From Adiantum capillus-veneris (taxonomy: Eukaryota; Streptophyta; Polypodiopsida; Polypodiales; Pteridaceae): 64,000 bases of DNA. The notes below the pieces were generated by a model. It ran no database searches. It was not told where the DNA came from and worked only from the letters and a program-made list of their open reading frames with translations. Location: assembly GCA_014529385.2 (NCBI GenBank), contig CM043951.1:113260469-113324468 (forward strand), given 5' to 3'. Made by a program: the position numbers and the translations under genes. Shown piece after piece: positions 12,683 to 24,775 of the stretch. Position 1 is the stretch's first letter; every line of letters begins with the position of its first letter.

Positions 12683-12899
12683 AAAAACTCTCCATTCTTT
12701 CACTTGGTGTAGTATATGATTAATTTGCAAATGTTTCGTTATGTGCTTATGAATAGTATTTGTAATGGTTTTGTTGTGAGTTCAATGATTTATGTATAGA
12801 ATTTTTAGAGTGAAAGAGAGATTAAGTGAAGTGAGCAAGCATTCTGGAGAGTGTAGGAGTTGTATTGGATTTAAATGGAAACCCGTGGGAGAGGGAGGG

Positions 12900-13079
12900 G
12901 GAAGGGGGTCCAGCCTGTCTTAGCGATAATATTTGCGGCAATAATCGCGGATATTTGCGCGATAATATGTGCGGTAAAGTGCCGCTTATGCATCAAAACG
13001 ATTCTCTCTCCTCATTTTGAATTCCTCTCTCTTGTTTTGCGGTAATGGCCCGCGGTAAACACCACGATCTCTCATAGTG
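12900..13079. repeat. CACTA right terminus with subterminal motifs
   Basis: Multiple GCGGTAA/GCGATAATAT motifs, the reverse orientation of the left-end copies, cluster at about 12920-12985 and 13038-13065. The terminal hexamer ATAGTG follows at 13074-13079. The CAT target duplication lies immediately outside. Confidence 0.75.
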
Positions 13080-13082
13080 CAT

Positions 13083-13489
13083 CCAATTGTCACTGATTCG
13101 TTCACTTAAAAGAAAAGCTTACAAAATGTCTCATTCCTATAAAAGTTAGGTGCATGTGAACCTTTTCAACTCTGAACCTAACAAGATAAAAAAATAGGGG
13201 TCTACTTTTCCTTTTGAAGCTTTCGAAGATAAACTTTACTTTTCCTTTTGAAAGCCAACTGAAGGGTAGCTCAACTTTGCTTTTTGAAGGCCAATAGCCA
13301 TAAAGGTTCAAAATTTAAGAAATTGTTCATATGTACACTAGTAAAATTTTAATGGTTTATTTCAAGGAAAACTTGGAGTTTAGCTAGGATTTTATCATTT
13401 TAGTTCTTAAAAATACACTAAACCCTAATTTTTATCAAACACCGATCTTGAATAGCTTCAAAAAGAAAGGACATATGTGTGTGTGTGTT

Positions 13490-13530
<41 letters not shown>
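13083..13530. repeat. Dispersed repeat, copy A right part
   Basis: From about 13122 to 13528 the sequence is colinear with 30524-30893: shared blocks ACAAAATGTCTCATTCCT, TCTACTTTTCCTTTTGAA and GTTTAGCTAGGATTTTAT. Both copies end in (GT)n or GT-rich sequence followed by (GA)n. About 40 bp between the CACTA end and 13122, and about 45 bp left of the element, have no counterpart in copy B, so the empty site is not perfectly clean at this junction. Confidence 0.8.
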
Positions 13531-14139
13531 CAGACATAAAAAAGTGGTTTGGGAGATCAAATACATTACACTTGCTACATGATGTGTCGATAGACTCCCG
13601 AGTGAATGAAGATTTTTTACATTGCCAATGTATTATAGCTTGGGAGAAATTTAATGGGTCACGCTTCATACATTACACCACCTATATTGTCCCCAACTAC
13701 AAAACCATGTTCTTCGTTGAAAGAGGAAACCGTATTCACTGTTACATGTTTGAACATATGCCCTTGTTAACGATATGCACTATCACAACCATTTGGCTTA
13801 GCTCCCACTCCCTTTGATGCGAGACAGGGTGTTGGGACATTGCAAAAGAGTCAAGCCGGTTCTGCACATTATGCTCACTACTAAAAAGTTAAAGAGTCTC
13901 AGTACCACACGCTACTAGAGTGCTTAGCTTTTGGTCAAATTTGAAGTTGCTTCCCTAACATTTTTATCCATGACTTAGACCTACACACTCTCCTCTCCAA
14001 ACGATAGTGTGGGCTCTCCATTGTGACTCTCATCACCACAATTTTTGAGAATTGAGAATCACTCATCAACCGCACACATACTACATCACATGTAACTTTG
14101 TTCCCATAGGTCATATTTGACCTTCGAAGACAATATTAA

Positions 14140-14186
<47 letters not shown>

Positions 14187-14222
14187 ATATTGCTCTTTCT
14201 CCCTCTATCTATCTACATATGT

Positions 14223-14265
<43 letters not shown>

Positions 14266-14306
14266 TACGATGTTATAAAGAGAGAGGAGAGAGACATTCA
14301 TATAGA

Positions 14307-14364
<58 letters not shown>

Positions 14365-14969
14365 TCTATATTAAACTAGATACATATACACAAAATAACA
14401 TAACGTTCAAAAGACAAACGGATTTAGAGAGTTGAACAAAGATTTGTATAGAAATGACTCAGTCTTTGATTCATTAATGTACAAACATAATAAGAATAAT
14501 GTATCATTCTAATGATTTTATACAAAAGTAGTAGAGTTGTTGAGGTCATCCTCATTGAATCATCAGGGGTCTTCAGAGTCAGACTACAACACGCTAAACC
14601 TTTTTCAATCAAAATAGAATTATCATTTGTATCCATATAAGCAAGTCGACAGATCTTCTTGACTTGGCTACATATGGCAAGCTTCAAAGAACCTATCAGT
14701 TGTTATCCATGTCAAACTTAAAAATTATTAGACTAGCTATTGTCCTAAATAGTACTAAGTATAAACAATACTTAAGTAATTCCCACTTCTTTTAAAGTTG
14801 TAGTGCCCAAGACAAAACTATATTTTCAAAGTAGTACCCACATGATTTTGAAAGCATTGCTTTACAGTACCCTTTTACTTTATTAGAAAAGTTCAGACCT
14901 GTTTAATCATCCTTAAGCTATCCATAACTTGAATACAAAATTTCAAAGTGTAGGGTAACATTAGGTCTC
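13531..14969. other. Gene-less stretch with microsatellites
   Basis: Nothing coding is recognised. (CT)n 14143-14184, (GA)n 14227-14261 and (GT)n 14311-14361 lie close together. Open frames here are short and have no recognisable motif. Confidence 0.7.
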
Positions 14970-15580
14970 AAGTATTCCAAAATAACTGGTAGGACATACA
15001 AGCTTGTTGAACCTGATATTCCTCTCCCAAAAAAGAAAGAGTAAAAGTACCACCCATCCATCTAACCATAGTAGGAAATCAATGTCCCTAATACGAGTTT
15101 GTCAAAGCCTGATGTCCCTAGTCCAAAAGGAAGAAAAATTTGGCAAAACCAACTAATCATATTAGAATTTAAGGGCCAAACAAAATAAAAAAATATTCCA
15201 AAATAATTGCCAAGACATACAAGCTTGTCGAACTTGATATCGCTAATCCGAAAAGGAAAAAGTAAAAGTACCACGGATCCAGCTAACCATAGTAGAAATC
15301 AATGTCCTTAAAATGAGCTTGTCAAACCTGACATCCCTAGTCCATAGTAGAATTTAATGGCCAAACAGAATCAAAAAGTATTTCAAAATAATTGCCACGA
15401 CATAGAAGCTTGTCGAACCTGATATCCCTAATCCAAAAAGGAGAAAGTAAAAGTACTACAGATTCAATTGACCATAGGAGAAATCAATGTCCCTAAAATG
15501 AGTTTGTCGAACCTGATGTCCCTAGTCCAAAAAGAAAAATTTTGCAGATCCAGCTAAACATAGTAAAATTCAATGGCCAT
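14970..15580. repeat. Diverged tandem repeat, about three units of 185-220 bp
   Basis: The block AAAATAATTGCCAAGACATA / AAGCTTGTCGAACCTGATAT starts near 14979, 15196 and 15382. The intervening block ATCAATGTCCCTAAAATGAG also recurs at about 15076, 15298 and 15484. Units are strongly diverged and AT-rich with no open frame of note. Short related fragments occur in the flanks. Confidence 0.75.
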
Positions 15581-18500
15581 AACAAAATCAACTAGAAAAC
15601 CCAAATTAAGAAAATGTTTTTCTTAAAAAAGGGGTTAGTATTGAAGCATTAGTCGTATCTAAATCCCAAATCACACCAAGCAAAGCTTGCTAGCTCTATA
15701 TAGGTTACCAAGAAGCCAAATTTTAATATATGGCAGAAAGTTATAGTATTAGAATTCCAAAACCATATCTTTGAAGCTAAAAATACATTAGGCCTAGTAA
15801 ACATTGAAGCAGCCAATTACCAATTGAGCAAATCATACCAAGGCCATGCATAATCCAAGATTAGTAATATAACAGGCCTAATGTATGCTTCAAGCATATG
15901 TCCAAGCATAGACATTCTGGAAAGAATCAACCCACCCACTAGAACTACTCCAAGTATCTTAAAGTAATTCCCATCACTAATCATAGAATGAGCTAAAGCA
16001 TCAACCTAGAGCAAAAAGGAGGTATGAAGTCCTAAATCAAGATATATAAAAAATATCACATTGTAGAGATTAGAAAAGGTTCAAAGTAAACCAATGCATA
16101 TCCAGTCATTAGCTAGTCAGCACAACCATCGGTCGTTAGAAATCCAGCAAGCAAATACAAACATAGAAGTATCAAAATTCAAATTATATATGTATATGTA
16201 TGTTTTGTGTGTGTGTTTGTGTGGCGGGGGTGGGGGCGGGGGGGATATATACGCTCATGCATACACATACATATATAAATATACATGTCACAACCATAAT
16301 AGAGAGTTTACCCCAATTAAAAATTAAGTGCACGTACACGTGTGCACGCACACGTGTGCACGCACACGTGTGCACGCACACGTGTGCACGCACACATCTC
16401 TGTTTATAAACACACATACATATGTCTTTATAAACAAACATTGCCCTTTCCCTCTTTACTTTTGTTTTATTTTGGCAATTCCCATAAGGAATGGTATATC
16501 AAAATTGAAATAGTACATTACACGTCATATGGAGACTCTGCCATGGGGGGACATACAAGAAACGCAACTAGACCCTATGGGTCCACATAATGACAAGAAA
16601 GCCATAACCTGGCATAATACCAAAGGGCAACTAGGGGTACACTATCCACACACAAGAGCTAAGGCTAAATAAAAAATAAAAGACCACCATTGCATATCGA
16701 GGACAACATCAACCATTGAGCCAGAGAGGAGTCGGCATAGATCAGCCCACATCCAACTTGCCAAATACATTAGGACAAATAAAAAAACCACCAATCACTC
16801 CAAGAACATGATGAGCAATCCGTCTTCTGATTTGGGTATATATCAAGGTGCTTGCCATCGTGGCAACTAGTCAACCTGAACGGGGAATAGCCAATTGACC
16901 AAAATGAAGGTCAACATGGATCTTATGCAGCTTGATCTCGGTAGTTCGACAGTGAAACCTACACCTCTACCATTACATCCACAAAGCACACACTTGGAAG
17001 CAAAGGGTGAGCTACTACTGATAAAGTTACATGAGATGCTAGCACTACAAAAATGTAGGCGATCGGCTATGCGTATCACTAGCACCTACACAAGGGAAAC
17101 TCAATGTTACCTTGTATAACCTTGTTTGTGGTTTAGGTTCTTAAGCTAGTTAAATAGACCTTGAAAAAGTGAGAGATTGATCTTTTGATTATACTTGTGG
17201 ATGCTGGCAAAACTTTAACGATTTGCTCTTCTCAAGCCCACCACTACAATCTAGAGAACAATTTCTCTTATGGTTCACAAACAAAGCTTCTTCTTCTTCT
17301 TCTTTGCCAAACGAATAATTGTGAGTGGAGAAATATATTAAAAACCAAAAAATTTACACGAAAATCCATGCTCCGAGGGCATCATCCAACAACCAAATTC
17401 CAAAAAGACCCTCAAACTAAGATTTCAATCATTATAAGAGACACCCAGAGCAAAGGAGATCATAAAGTTGAGATTGGCTTTAGGTTGCCACCAAGGAGAG
17501 AGCCCTACCACAGGAACCCCTTGACCACCAAGCCAATGCAAGGAAACATAATTCCGAAGAGAAAACCAACAAGTAATGAGGCCCTCTCAGAAACCAGACA
17601 TCAGTAGACCATCAACAAGGAGACATACCCAACCACCTAAAGATCCATGTAGGCCCCCAACACCCCAATGAGGAGCAATGAAAAATAGTGAAGTCATCAT
17701 CCGTCTCTGCCCAAACACAAGCCACATAGAGCCAATCCATCACATAAGAAACATGACCTAGCAGCGAGGCCATAAAGATGCCTCGGGGGGTGCACTATGT
17801 AATCACGTTAATGTATAATGTGAGTTCAAGAGGAGGGTTTTTCTAATGAAAAAATTTAAGGAAATTTTACAGAGATACATTTAAATAAGGGTTTTTTATA
17901 CTCAATTTTGGAAAAAATCATAAAATAAGGGGTCATTTTATTCATTTAGACATCTTAAAAGAGGGGTTTTTTAAATACCCCATGAATGCACGTTATATAG
18001 GGGCATACAAAATGATGAATCCCCCGAGGAAGATGCAAGGTGATGTCGGTGAAGCAAACTAGCAGTCCTTCTCCGAAATCTTGTAGGACGTTCCTATTGG
18101 ATTGCACACTGCATCACATACAAGAGTGGAAGATGGGAGAGTGGAATCCCCTGAACGAAATAAATTGTGCCTGAGACCAAGCACTGCCACCCCCACCCCC
18201 ACGCCCATTCCCAACAAGCTCCGTTCAAAGCCCTCTAGCTCCCATCAAGCCTGCTAGAAGCATATGTTCCCCGTGTTGGGCAGGATGCCTTTGAGGCACC
18301 TAGGGTTCCAAAATATAGGGCCTAAGACTGAACTTCAGAGGTAAGGGAGTTGCCCAGACATGCCTCCTCATCTAGGAGCACCCCTATAGCAAAGGCCTCT
18401 TGCCACCTTGGTCCCATCCCCTAATGCATAGAGCTCATGAACCCTAGGGTTTGCAACCCAAACATGCAAGTAAGGCTTCTTCTTGCTTCACCTAGGGTAA

Positions 18501-18930
18501 AAGGGCCAATAAAGAGATGGCCCTTGCACAAAGACCCACCCCAATCCCCAATTAAAAAATTAATTTGACTCCAATTATAGCACAAGAATAGTGTGTGCAT
18601 TGGTTAAGAAAATGTAGATGCTTCATTCCTGATCGGGCAATGGACGGGATCAATCCTTGCTATCACGATCAACTCTAAACTCCTCCTTTGATAGGTACAC
18701 TTATGGTACCTTGTTTTTTTATACAATGAACTCATTACTGTCATCACACAGATTGCTAGATGACTACTAATCCGGGCCATACATTCTATTAGAGATAGAC
18801 CATTGCCTAGGCTCTCACCTACACCACTCTGAGCAACAATCTGTTTTAAATTTGTAGAGACTAAGCTATATCTACTTTGGTGTCTCTAATGTAGCTTCTC
18901 TACCCTAAATCATAGGGATATTTTGAGAGA
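15581..18930. other. Gene-less stretch, unrecognised sequence
   Basis: I see no gene here. A 140-codon frame at 17185-17607 has no motif and low plausibility. Notable structure is limited to the alternating purine-pyrimidine tract at 16328-16397, a GGGGCGGGGG-type G-rich run near 16224-16242, and a CCTCGGGGGG / CCCCCGAGG inverted pair at about 17787 and 18019 enclosing an AT-rich 225 bp. Confidence 0.6.
16328..16397. repeat. 14-bp minisatellite ACACGTGTGCACGC, strictly alternating purine-pyrimidine
   Basis: About four head-to-tail copies of ACACGTGTGCACGC plus partial copies form 70 bp in which every base alternates purine and pyrimidine, mixing CG, CA and TG steps. Such tracts readily adopt left-handed Z-DNA in vitro. 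The unit also contains the palindromes ACACGTGT and GTGCAC. Confidence 0.85.
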
Positions 18931-19089
18931 AATTGTTAAGCAAGGTTCATGACTCTAGAGTTGTCAAAAGATTGTATACAGCTTCTTTTCGCCTCCTTCG
19001 GTTGAACATCTTCTCTGTGGTTTGGCTCTTTTGTATCCTGGTCACTAAGTGGAACGGGGTATTTAATGAAGTTGGAGATATGGGATTGA

Positions 19090-19216
19090 CGGTTAAGCGT
19101 AGGAATCTCGAGGCGAGTGGACGGACATAAAAAAATGCCACGGTCAACGCCCACCAAGTGAATCAAACCCACAACCTACCCATGAGAAGCGAATGCTCTA
19201 ACCACAAGGGTGCGTA
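19090..19216 (-). mobile_element. tRNA-derived SINE-like element (5-prime part; 3-prime end uncertain)
   Basis: On the complement the order is a GTGGTTAGAGC box A (19204-19194), about 24 bp, then a GGTTTGATTC box B (about 19169-19160), as in RNA polymerase III tRNA-type promoters. Box B differs from the consensus GWTCRANNC at one position. A T-rich run ATTTTTTTATG follows at about 19135-19124, then a non-tRNA body. No clover-leaf with an intact anticodon arm was found, so this is not a tRNA gene. The 5-prime end is near 19216; the 3-prime end could be anywhere to about 18950. The structure is typical of plant SINEs, but the family is not identified. Confidence 0.5.
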
Positions 19217-21124
19217 GGTTTTGATAGCATTCAAGGCGAAACATACCCTTATATGGTAGACATAATCGCGAAAAAGTAAACTCGGATCAGATATGACGAT
19301 GCACACTATTTTTGAATTTTGAGCCCTTCTTGTAAGTTGCACATCGTTGATTCGACGGCTTGATCTTCATTAAAGGACACGTGCGCCTATATGGCAAGTA
19401 CAACATTAGAGAAAGCCATTACTAAAGGCAAAGGCCTTGCTTCAAAATCCCTTCAACAATGTATTCATCATTTGTAAGTTTGAAAGGCAAGATAAGTATA
19501 GTACCATTCGTTTTGCATTTCCAGCAAAGCCCAAACATGATCTTTTTGGCCTGCCCAAAGGGCAAGGCTATAGCGTTGCCTTCTCTTTTTGCTGACTAAC
19601 ATAGGAAAAAGGTTGAGTTGTATTTTTAAGCATTTTTTGATAGATCAAAAATGTTGATTGGTTGAAATAAGATAGTGGACATTCATTGAAATGAATTGTG
19701 TAAATCTAATGATGGACATGTCTTGAGTTTTGAAATATGAAACGAACTCTCATATATCAAGGAAAATATTTTGGGTTGCGCAATGCCTTTGGAAGCATGA
19801 ATCGTTGACATCCTTACATGTTAAATGATAAAACCTTAGAGGCTCCACACAAATCTCAAGAGACACCTTTTCATTTTTTTCATTTTGAAATATGAGAAGT
19901 TCTTTTACCCACCTTTTCAATTTGAGAATTTGATTCACCCCTTGAGGTAATAGACCAAAGTTGTCATTTTTGTTAGTTAAAACTTTATGGAAGGAATTTA
20001 TCATTTAAGGTTTTAACCTTTAAAGATTTTTTATTTTTATTTTTAGAGATTTTAAAGTTAAATTTAGAACTTAAAGATGTAGAACTTTTAAAGTAAGGTC
20101 TCCAATGATCCAATGAGGACCTAGAGTTTTTTTTATTAGAAGGTAAAATTTTGAATTAAAGAAAGTATAAATGTTACATGGTTCCACAAGTAGGGGGAGG
20201 GTCACCCCGAGACGCTAGAGTTGTAGGACTTAGAACTTTAAAGCTTTTAAAGTGAGATTTACAACTTAGGGATCTACAGTTTTAAATTTGTAAAAGAAGC
20301 TCTAGATCTTAAAAATGTAGAATTTTTAAAGTGGGGTGTAGAGCATAGGGATCTAAAGCTTAGGGTGTAGAACTTAAGGGTGTTTTTTTAATTCAATTTT
20401 ATGTACTTATATTTTTTTTTTAAAGCTTAGAGATGTAGTGATTTTAAAGTGGGATCTATGCTCAGATCAAGGCCTAAAATTGACACCTATTTTTTTTGTC
20501 AAGGGCTATTTTTCCTATCAAAACAATCTCAAAATTGCCTGCATTTTTTGTATTTATATCTTTAAGTTAACGTTATATATGGCAAATCATATAAGTTGAT
20601 TGCATTACACAAAGCATATGAAAGGGGGCTTTAAAAATTGCATGTCAAAAAGAAATTTTTATCATGCCTAGCAGGCCTTGTGATTTTATCACGTGTTTTC
20701 CCAAGAAAAAAATTATTACTTAACAGGTTCTCATGCACGTGTAAGCTCAATTCAGCTCCTCGTGTGCCTACCACATGACTTTGTCTTCTTGGTCTACTTC
20801 GTTGTACACATGTTGGAGTGATACACTGCATATACAAAGTGGATGTAACGTTGAGCTCATTCTTAACGTCTTCTTTTGTTACTTTTTCCCATACTCACAA
20901 TTGTGAGTGGAGATCTTATAATAACTCAGCGTAGAACTTACAACAAGCACTACATGTTCCTTGAGGGGACAACATTTTCAAAAAAGGGCTATAAAATTCA
21001 TAAGCACAACCTCGTGCGACCTGCTTATGAAAAATCTTGTTCGGTTTTACCAATGGTTTCGAAAAGTGTATGATTTTTCAAACATAAAATAAAACATTGC
21101 AAAATATTTAAGAGGCATCCTTTA

Positions 21125-21162
<38 letters not shown>

Positions 21163-22260
21163 ATCACAAAGCTCAACATTTTTATGTTTACAATACTTGT
21201 CTAATACCCTTGCTAGCTAAGGAAGGCCACATTGCCTTCACTACATCCACATATTACATGTTGTGTACTTGGACTTCAAGGCTCAAGCCTGGGTTGTAGA
21301 ACTAGCAAAAGTTTCAAGTGAGCATGATTAAATGGGCATTGAAGGACGCTAGTATGGAGCTTTTGTTGGGGGCCTTATCCTTTGGGCAATGACTTCATTG
21401 TGCCATGCGCCTTATCTTTTGATGTCTCCACAACATTGTGAGCCTTATTCTTGTCTATCCATGAGACACTTTCTCAATGTGATGGGATGGTGTCTATGGT
21501 TGTCTATGGCCACAAGTCAGCCTATCAATCCCATGGATCCTACACATGCTTTATCATTTGCAACCTTTATTTACATACAATTTCCACCATCAAGCAATTC
21601 CCTTGCAATCACCCAAGATTGCAGTGTAGTTGCACGTTGGTTGGAGCGCCACTTAAACCTCATTTATAGTCATCCTCTCCTTTAGAGCTAGCACATCACC
21701 ATGTCATCAACACGTACATGTGCTCCCAAGCTTGCTTGTGTGTGCCAATTCTCCTTTATGTGTGTGTGTGTGTGTGTGTGTGTGTGGTGAGAGAGAGAGA
21801 GAGAGAGAACAGTAAATGACCTACTAACTAATGTCCACTTGCTTCCATTCACCCTAGCCTACTACAAATTTAGTTCATGCCACCAACAATACAAATGCAG
21901 TAAATCGTAGCCTTGAATCAACTACATTGAAACTCCTTGCACGATTATACATGCACAAGTAGTTGAAATTCTCATCTCCATGCTTTTAGTGTTGTTTAGA
22001 TTGCATAGCTCAAGTTGAGGTTGACTAGATTTATCTCGATGAGTACATTCTAAATCCAAAAGGTTCGACAAGTTTCGATTTCATTTGTAAAAATGTTATC
22101 GTGCACCCGTTTTGGACAAGAGGGAGAAAGTCAAAGTCCTTATAGGGCCCATTTGAGAGTCCAAAAATTTCACTAGTGATTTACAGATTTTTTTCTGTGA
22201 CCCGTTTTGCGACAACGTATTACGTTCTCTGTACACTACAGTAGGTTAAAGTAGCTCTTG
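19217..22260. other. Gene-less stretch, AT-rich, with degenerate short repeats
   Basis: Nothing coding is recognised. At about 20040-20460 the phrase TAGAACTTTTAAAGT and relatives recur every 30-60 bp, a degenerate minisatellite. (GA)n lies at 21127-21156, and (TG)n then (GA)n at 21759-21808. A perfect palindrome ACTCACAATTGTGAGT is at 20893-20908. Confidence 0.65.
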
Positions 22261-22269
22261 TTGAAACAG

Positions 22270-23160
22270 TGGCAACAGACAGAAGATGGGACATTTGGCT
22301 TGATAAATATCCCAAGTATGAACCTATTGTTTCCAAATGCTACTAGCTTGTAAAATCTCTTGTTTTTTGGAGAAATATAGACATTGTCATAGAACTCTTC
22401 ATTCACTTTATACGATCAGTGGACAAAGAAGCCTTTATATTTGGACAGGTGTATTGATACATGCATGAAGCCTCTCGCAAGTTAAAAGATTGTACATCTT
22501 ATGCAGGAAAGGAGAAATCCATGATGATGTCATTTGTCTAAACACAATGGGAGTAGCTGCATACTCCTTTACATGGAGCAAGGTTCGTCTTAGATCCCAA
22601 GTTCCCGATGCACGATCAATCTTCAAACAGTGAAGTGATTACTGATTTCAAGAAAGTGTGTGCCCAATTATTAGGCAATGTGGATGAATAGGTGGCATAC
22701 ACATAGAAGACAGCCTATACTAGCAGAGAAGGAATGTTTGGGGATCCTTGGCATATAGATGTTATCAAGACGATGAGCACACCAGTTTTGTAGAAGGAGT
22801 ATGGTGGAGAAAAAGTGGAACTTCAACATGTGGCTGTGAGAGTATTGTTTATTTCCACCTCAAGTGGTAGCTGTGAAATAATTTTGTCTTCATTTCCTTT
22901 CATGCATACTAAAAAATGAAATCGATTAAGTCCAAAACAAGCTGCGGACTTAGTGTATGTATTTTGTAGCATGTGACTTATGAATAAGCCAACAAAGTTA
23001 GCCACCACGTGTCACTGAAGAAAAAGGGCTTTGGACGCTTTTAAACACACAAAGAAATTGCAAATGAGCTCAACTCCGATGATGAAATGAAATGGAATTT
23101 GGAAGACATTGATCCGGAATGATCAGATGTTGAAGAAATTGATGACATGGTGCCCGTGAT
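22270..23160 (+). pseudogene. hAT-superfamily transposase relic, C-terminal half
   Basis: Conceptual plus-strand translation shows successive hAT signatures despite many stops: FWRNIDIVIELF followed by a decayed VDGDxKP-type segment (about 22365-22440), then LHGARFVLDPKF (about 22570-22610). Next comes the C-terminal dimerisation domain with ELQHVAVRVLFISTSSGSCE (about 22812-22870), an FPFMHTKK block and NRLSPKQAADLVYVF (about 22918-22970). In the live family this domain mediates transposase dimers. The TGA codons that replace the Arg of HTKKRNRL and the Arg before LMNK are explicable as CGA-to-TGA changes. No N-terminal zinc finger, DDE start or terminal inverted repeats were recognised, so the element is a fragment. 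Confidence 0.75.
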
Positions 23161-23211
23161 TGAGGATACTAAAATGCTATAAAGTTTGTACTATATTCAC
23201 AATTAATTTTG

Positions 23212-23263
<52 letters not shown>

Positions 23264-23449
23264 GTTTCTCTTTCTCTCCGTCTTCTTTCTATCATTGTCA
23301 AAGAGAGAGAGAGGGAGAGAGAATAAAACTTACACAATTGCAACAACATCCGACATGTTCATTTGTTCCAACAAAAAGAGATTTACATATCAAAAAGAGG
23401 TTTTAGTTACAAATCTTGAGATTTAAGATACCAAAAAAGCTCATTATTG
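23161..23449. repeat. (TC)n microsatellite and flank
   Basis: A (TC)n run at 23216-23260, with interrupted CT/GA tracts to about 23322, lies directly after the hAT relic. Nothing coding is seen. Confidence 0.8.
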
Positions 23450-24775
23450 TTTGGCAGATTTAATTTAGATCATGGATTGGCTCTCCCGAAAGATCAAATA
23501 TGCAGAATTTTGAATTGCCGAATGAATCTCTTGGACCAGCATTGTCTATCTCTTCTTTAATTACAGGTCCATATCTTGCTTTGTACCATGCCAACTTTCT
23601 TTCTAGCTGTGCTATACGAGCACGCAGCATGGCTAGGCTCTCTTATTGACTTGCCATATCCACGCCTTGGGTTGCAAGTTGCTCAATGGCTATTGTTTCC
23701 TTCGAAAAATATGTGTAACCCCTTTTGCGAGAGGTTCTTCTTGATTGGCTTCCTGGGCATGAATCTTCTCAATCATCCGGCGTCCTTAGCCAACGCCTCC
23801 TGTAGTGGGACGATCATTCCAATCTACTTTGAGCCACAATACATAATAACAATAGCATTGTTGTATAAAGTAAACACTTGACTATTATTTGGTGGCGATC
23901 TATATACTTTGATAAATCTTGAAAGCATATTTCTTGCGAGTATAGTTTGTTTCAAATCTAAAACTTTTAGTGAATAAGATGCCTTAGCATTTCCACTAAC
24001 TTGAAACAATGTATTGCATACGAAATGATTTGGGCACAGTTGCATGCATTGCTTGTAATTCAGTGGCTCCCCTTGAAGTTTTCATTCATCCTCTTTAGAT
24101 GCAGTCAAATCCCTAAGATCCCCTTGAGCCACCCGTATTTCCTCCTCTTTGTAAATTTTTTGTGCCAATGCGTGATTAAGCAAAGGATCATCAGGCTGCT
24201 GTGCATTCTATTGGGAGCAATATCTTCCATATCTTAATTGCAAAACAATAAATTTTAATGAGCAAAGTTTGTATGTACCTTAAAAAAAAAGAGATAGCTC
24301 AAAGGATTTTATAGATCTAACTTGAAATAATTTAAAACCCTAACTTGAAGAACTTTAAAGACTCAATTGAAAATAAGTTTAAAGATCTAGTCTAAAATAG
24401 CACCACACATTGCCCACCATCAACGGCAAGAACTATCGTTACCTGTTTAATCATCAATAGGTCTCAAGTCAGAATTGGTTACAACATGGTAGCCAACATT
24501 ATGGGCTCCATTCAAACAAAGCCTTAAATCCCATATTTTAGGCCTATCTAAGGGTTTGGGGAATTTTCCACTAGCAAGATGTTTGTTTACATTTTGCAAA
24601 CAATCACGCTTGGGGACCTTTGGGGGCTCTGGAATACACACAACCAAGCGCTTAATAATATACGACATACTATATATATAAAATGCTTTGGTGAAAAGAG
24701 GAGGATTGGTGCTGATATTTTCAGGGACAATCCATGGATAATCTTGCTTGAATTGAGCTCTAGTTTGCCTTAGAA
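23450..24775 (-). pseudogene. Unidentified minus-strand coding relic
   Basis: The complement has several stretches of protein-like composition in a plausible order. Codons from about 24775 to 24447 include YPWIVPENIS, CIPEPPKVPKRDCLQ and KIWDLRLCLNGAHNVGYHV, ending in a stop. About 24205-23824 encodes a hydrophilic segment with LLNHALAQKIYKEEEIRVAQ and a Leu/Lys-rich stretch. About 23680-23480 gives a heptad-like segment LRARIAQLERKLAWYKARYG followed by an open tail. Frame changes and stops separate them. I do not recognise the family. It could be a decayed host gene fragment, a captured exon set, or the second gene of a DNA transposon. The right limit coincides with the start of dispersed-repeat copy B, which suggests a real junction at 24774. 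Confidence 0.4.

Larger units (their letters stand above)
4272..13079. mobile_element. CACTA (En/Spm) DNA transposon, full length, decayed
   Basis: The element begins with CACTAT at 4272 and ends with the complement ATAGTG at 13079, which is the hallmark of CACTA elements. It is flanked by a 3-bp target duplication CAT (4269-4271 and 13080-13082), also as expected. Length is 8,808 bp. Beyond the first six bases the two ends are only loosely alike, but both carry clustered copies of a TATTACCGC/ATTACCGCG motif in the subterminal 200 bp. Inside are a TNPA-like gene on the minus strand (4819-6335 plus an inferred upstream 5-prime exon) and a TNP2 transposase gene on the plus strand (8716-12682). 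Between them lies a palindromic repeat array. Several nonsense and frameshift lesions make it non-autonomous today. It sits inside dispersed-repeat copy A. Confidence 0.93.

Noticed and set aside
17185-17607. 140-codon plus-strand frame
   Set aside because: Poly-Leu from a CTT repeat and basic low-quality sequence, with no motif and no supporting neighbour.
19090-19216. A true tRNA gene
   Set aside because: Box A and box B are present on the complement but I could not form an acceptor stem or anticodon arm; a SINE fits better.
21389-21685. 98-codon Met/His/Leu-rich frame
   Set aside because: No domain or neighbour supports it, and two overlapping frames are equally open, which indicates chance.
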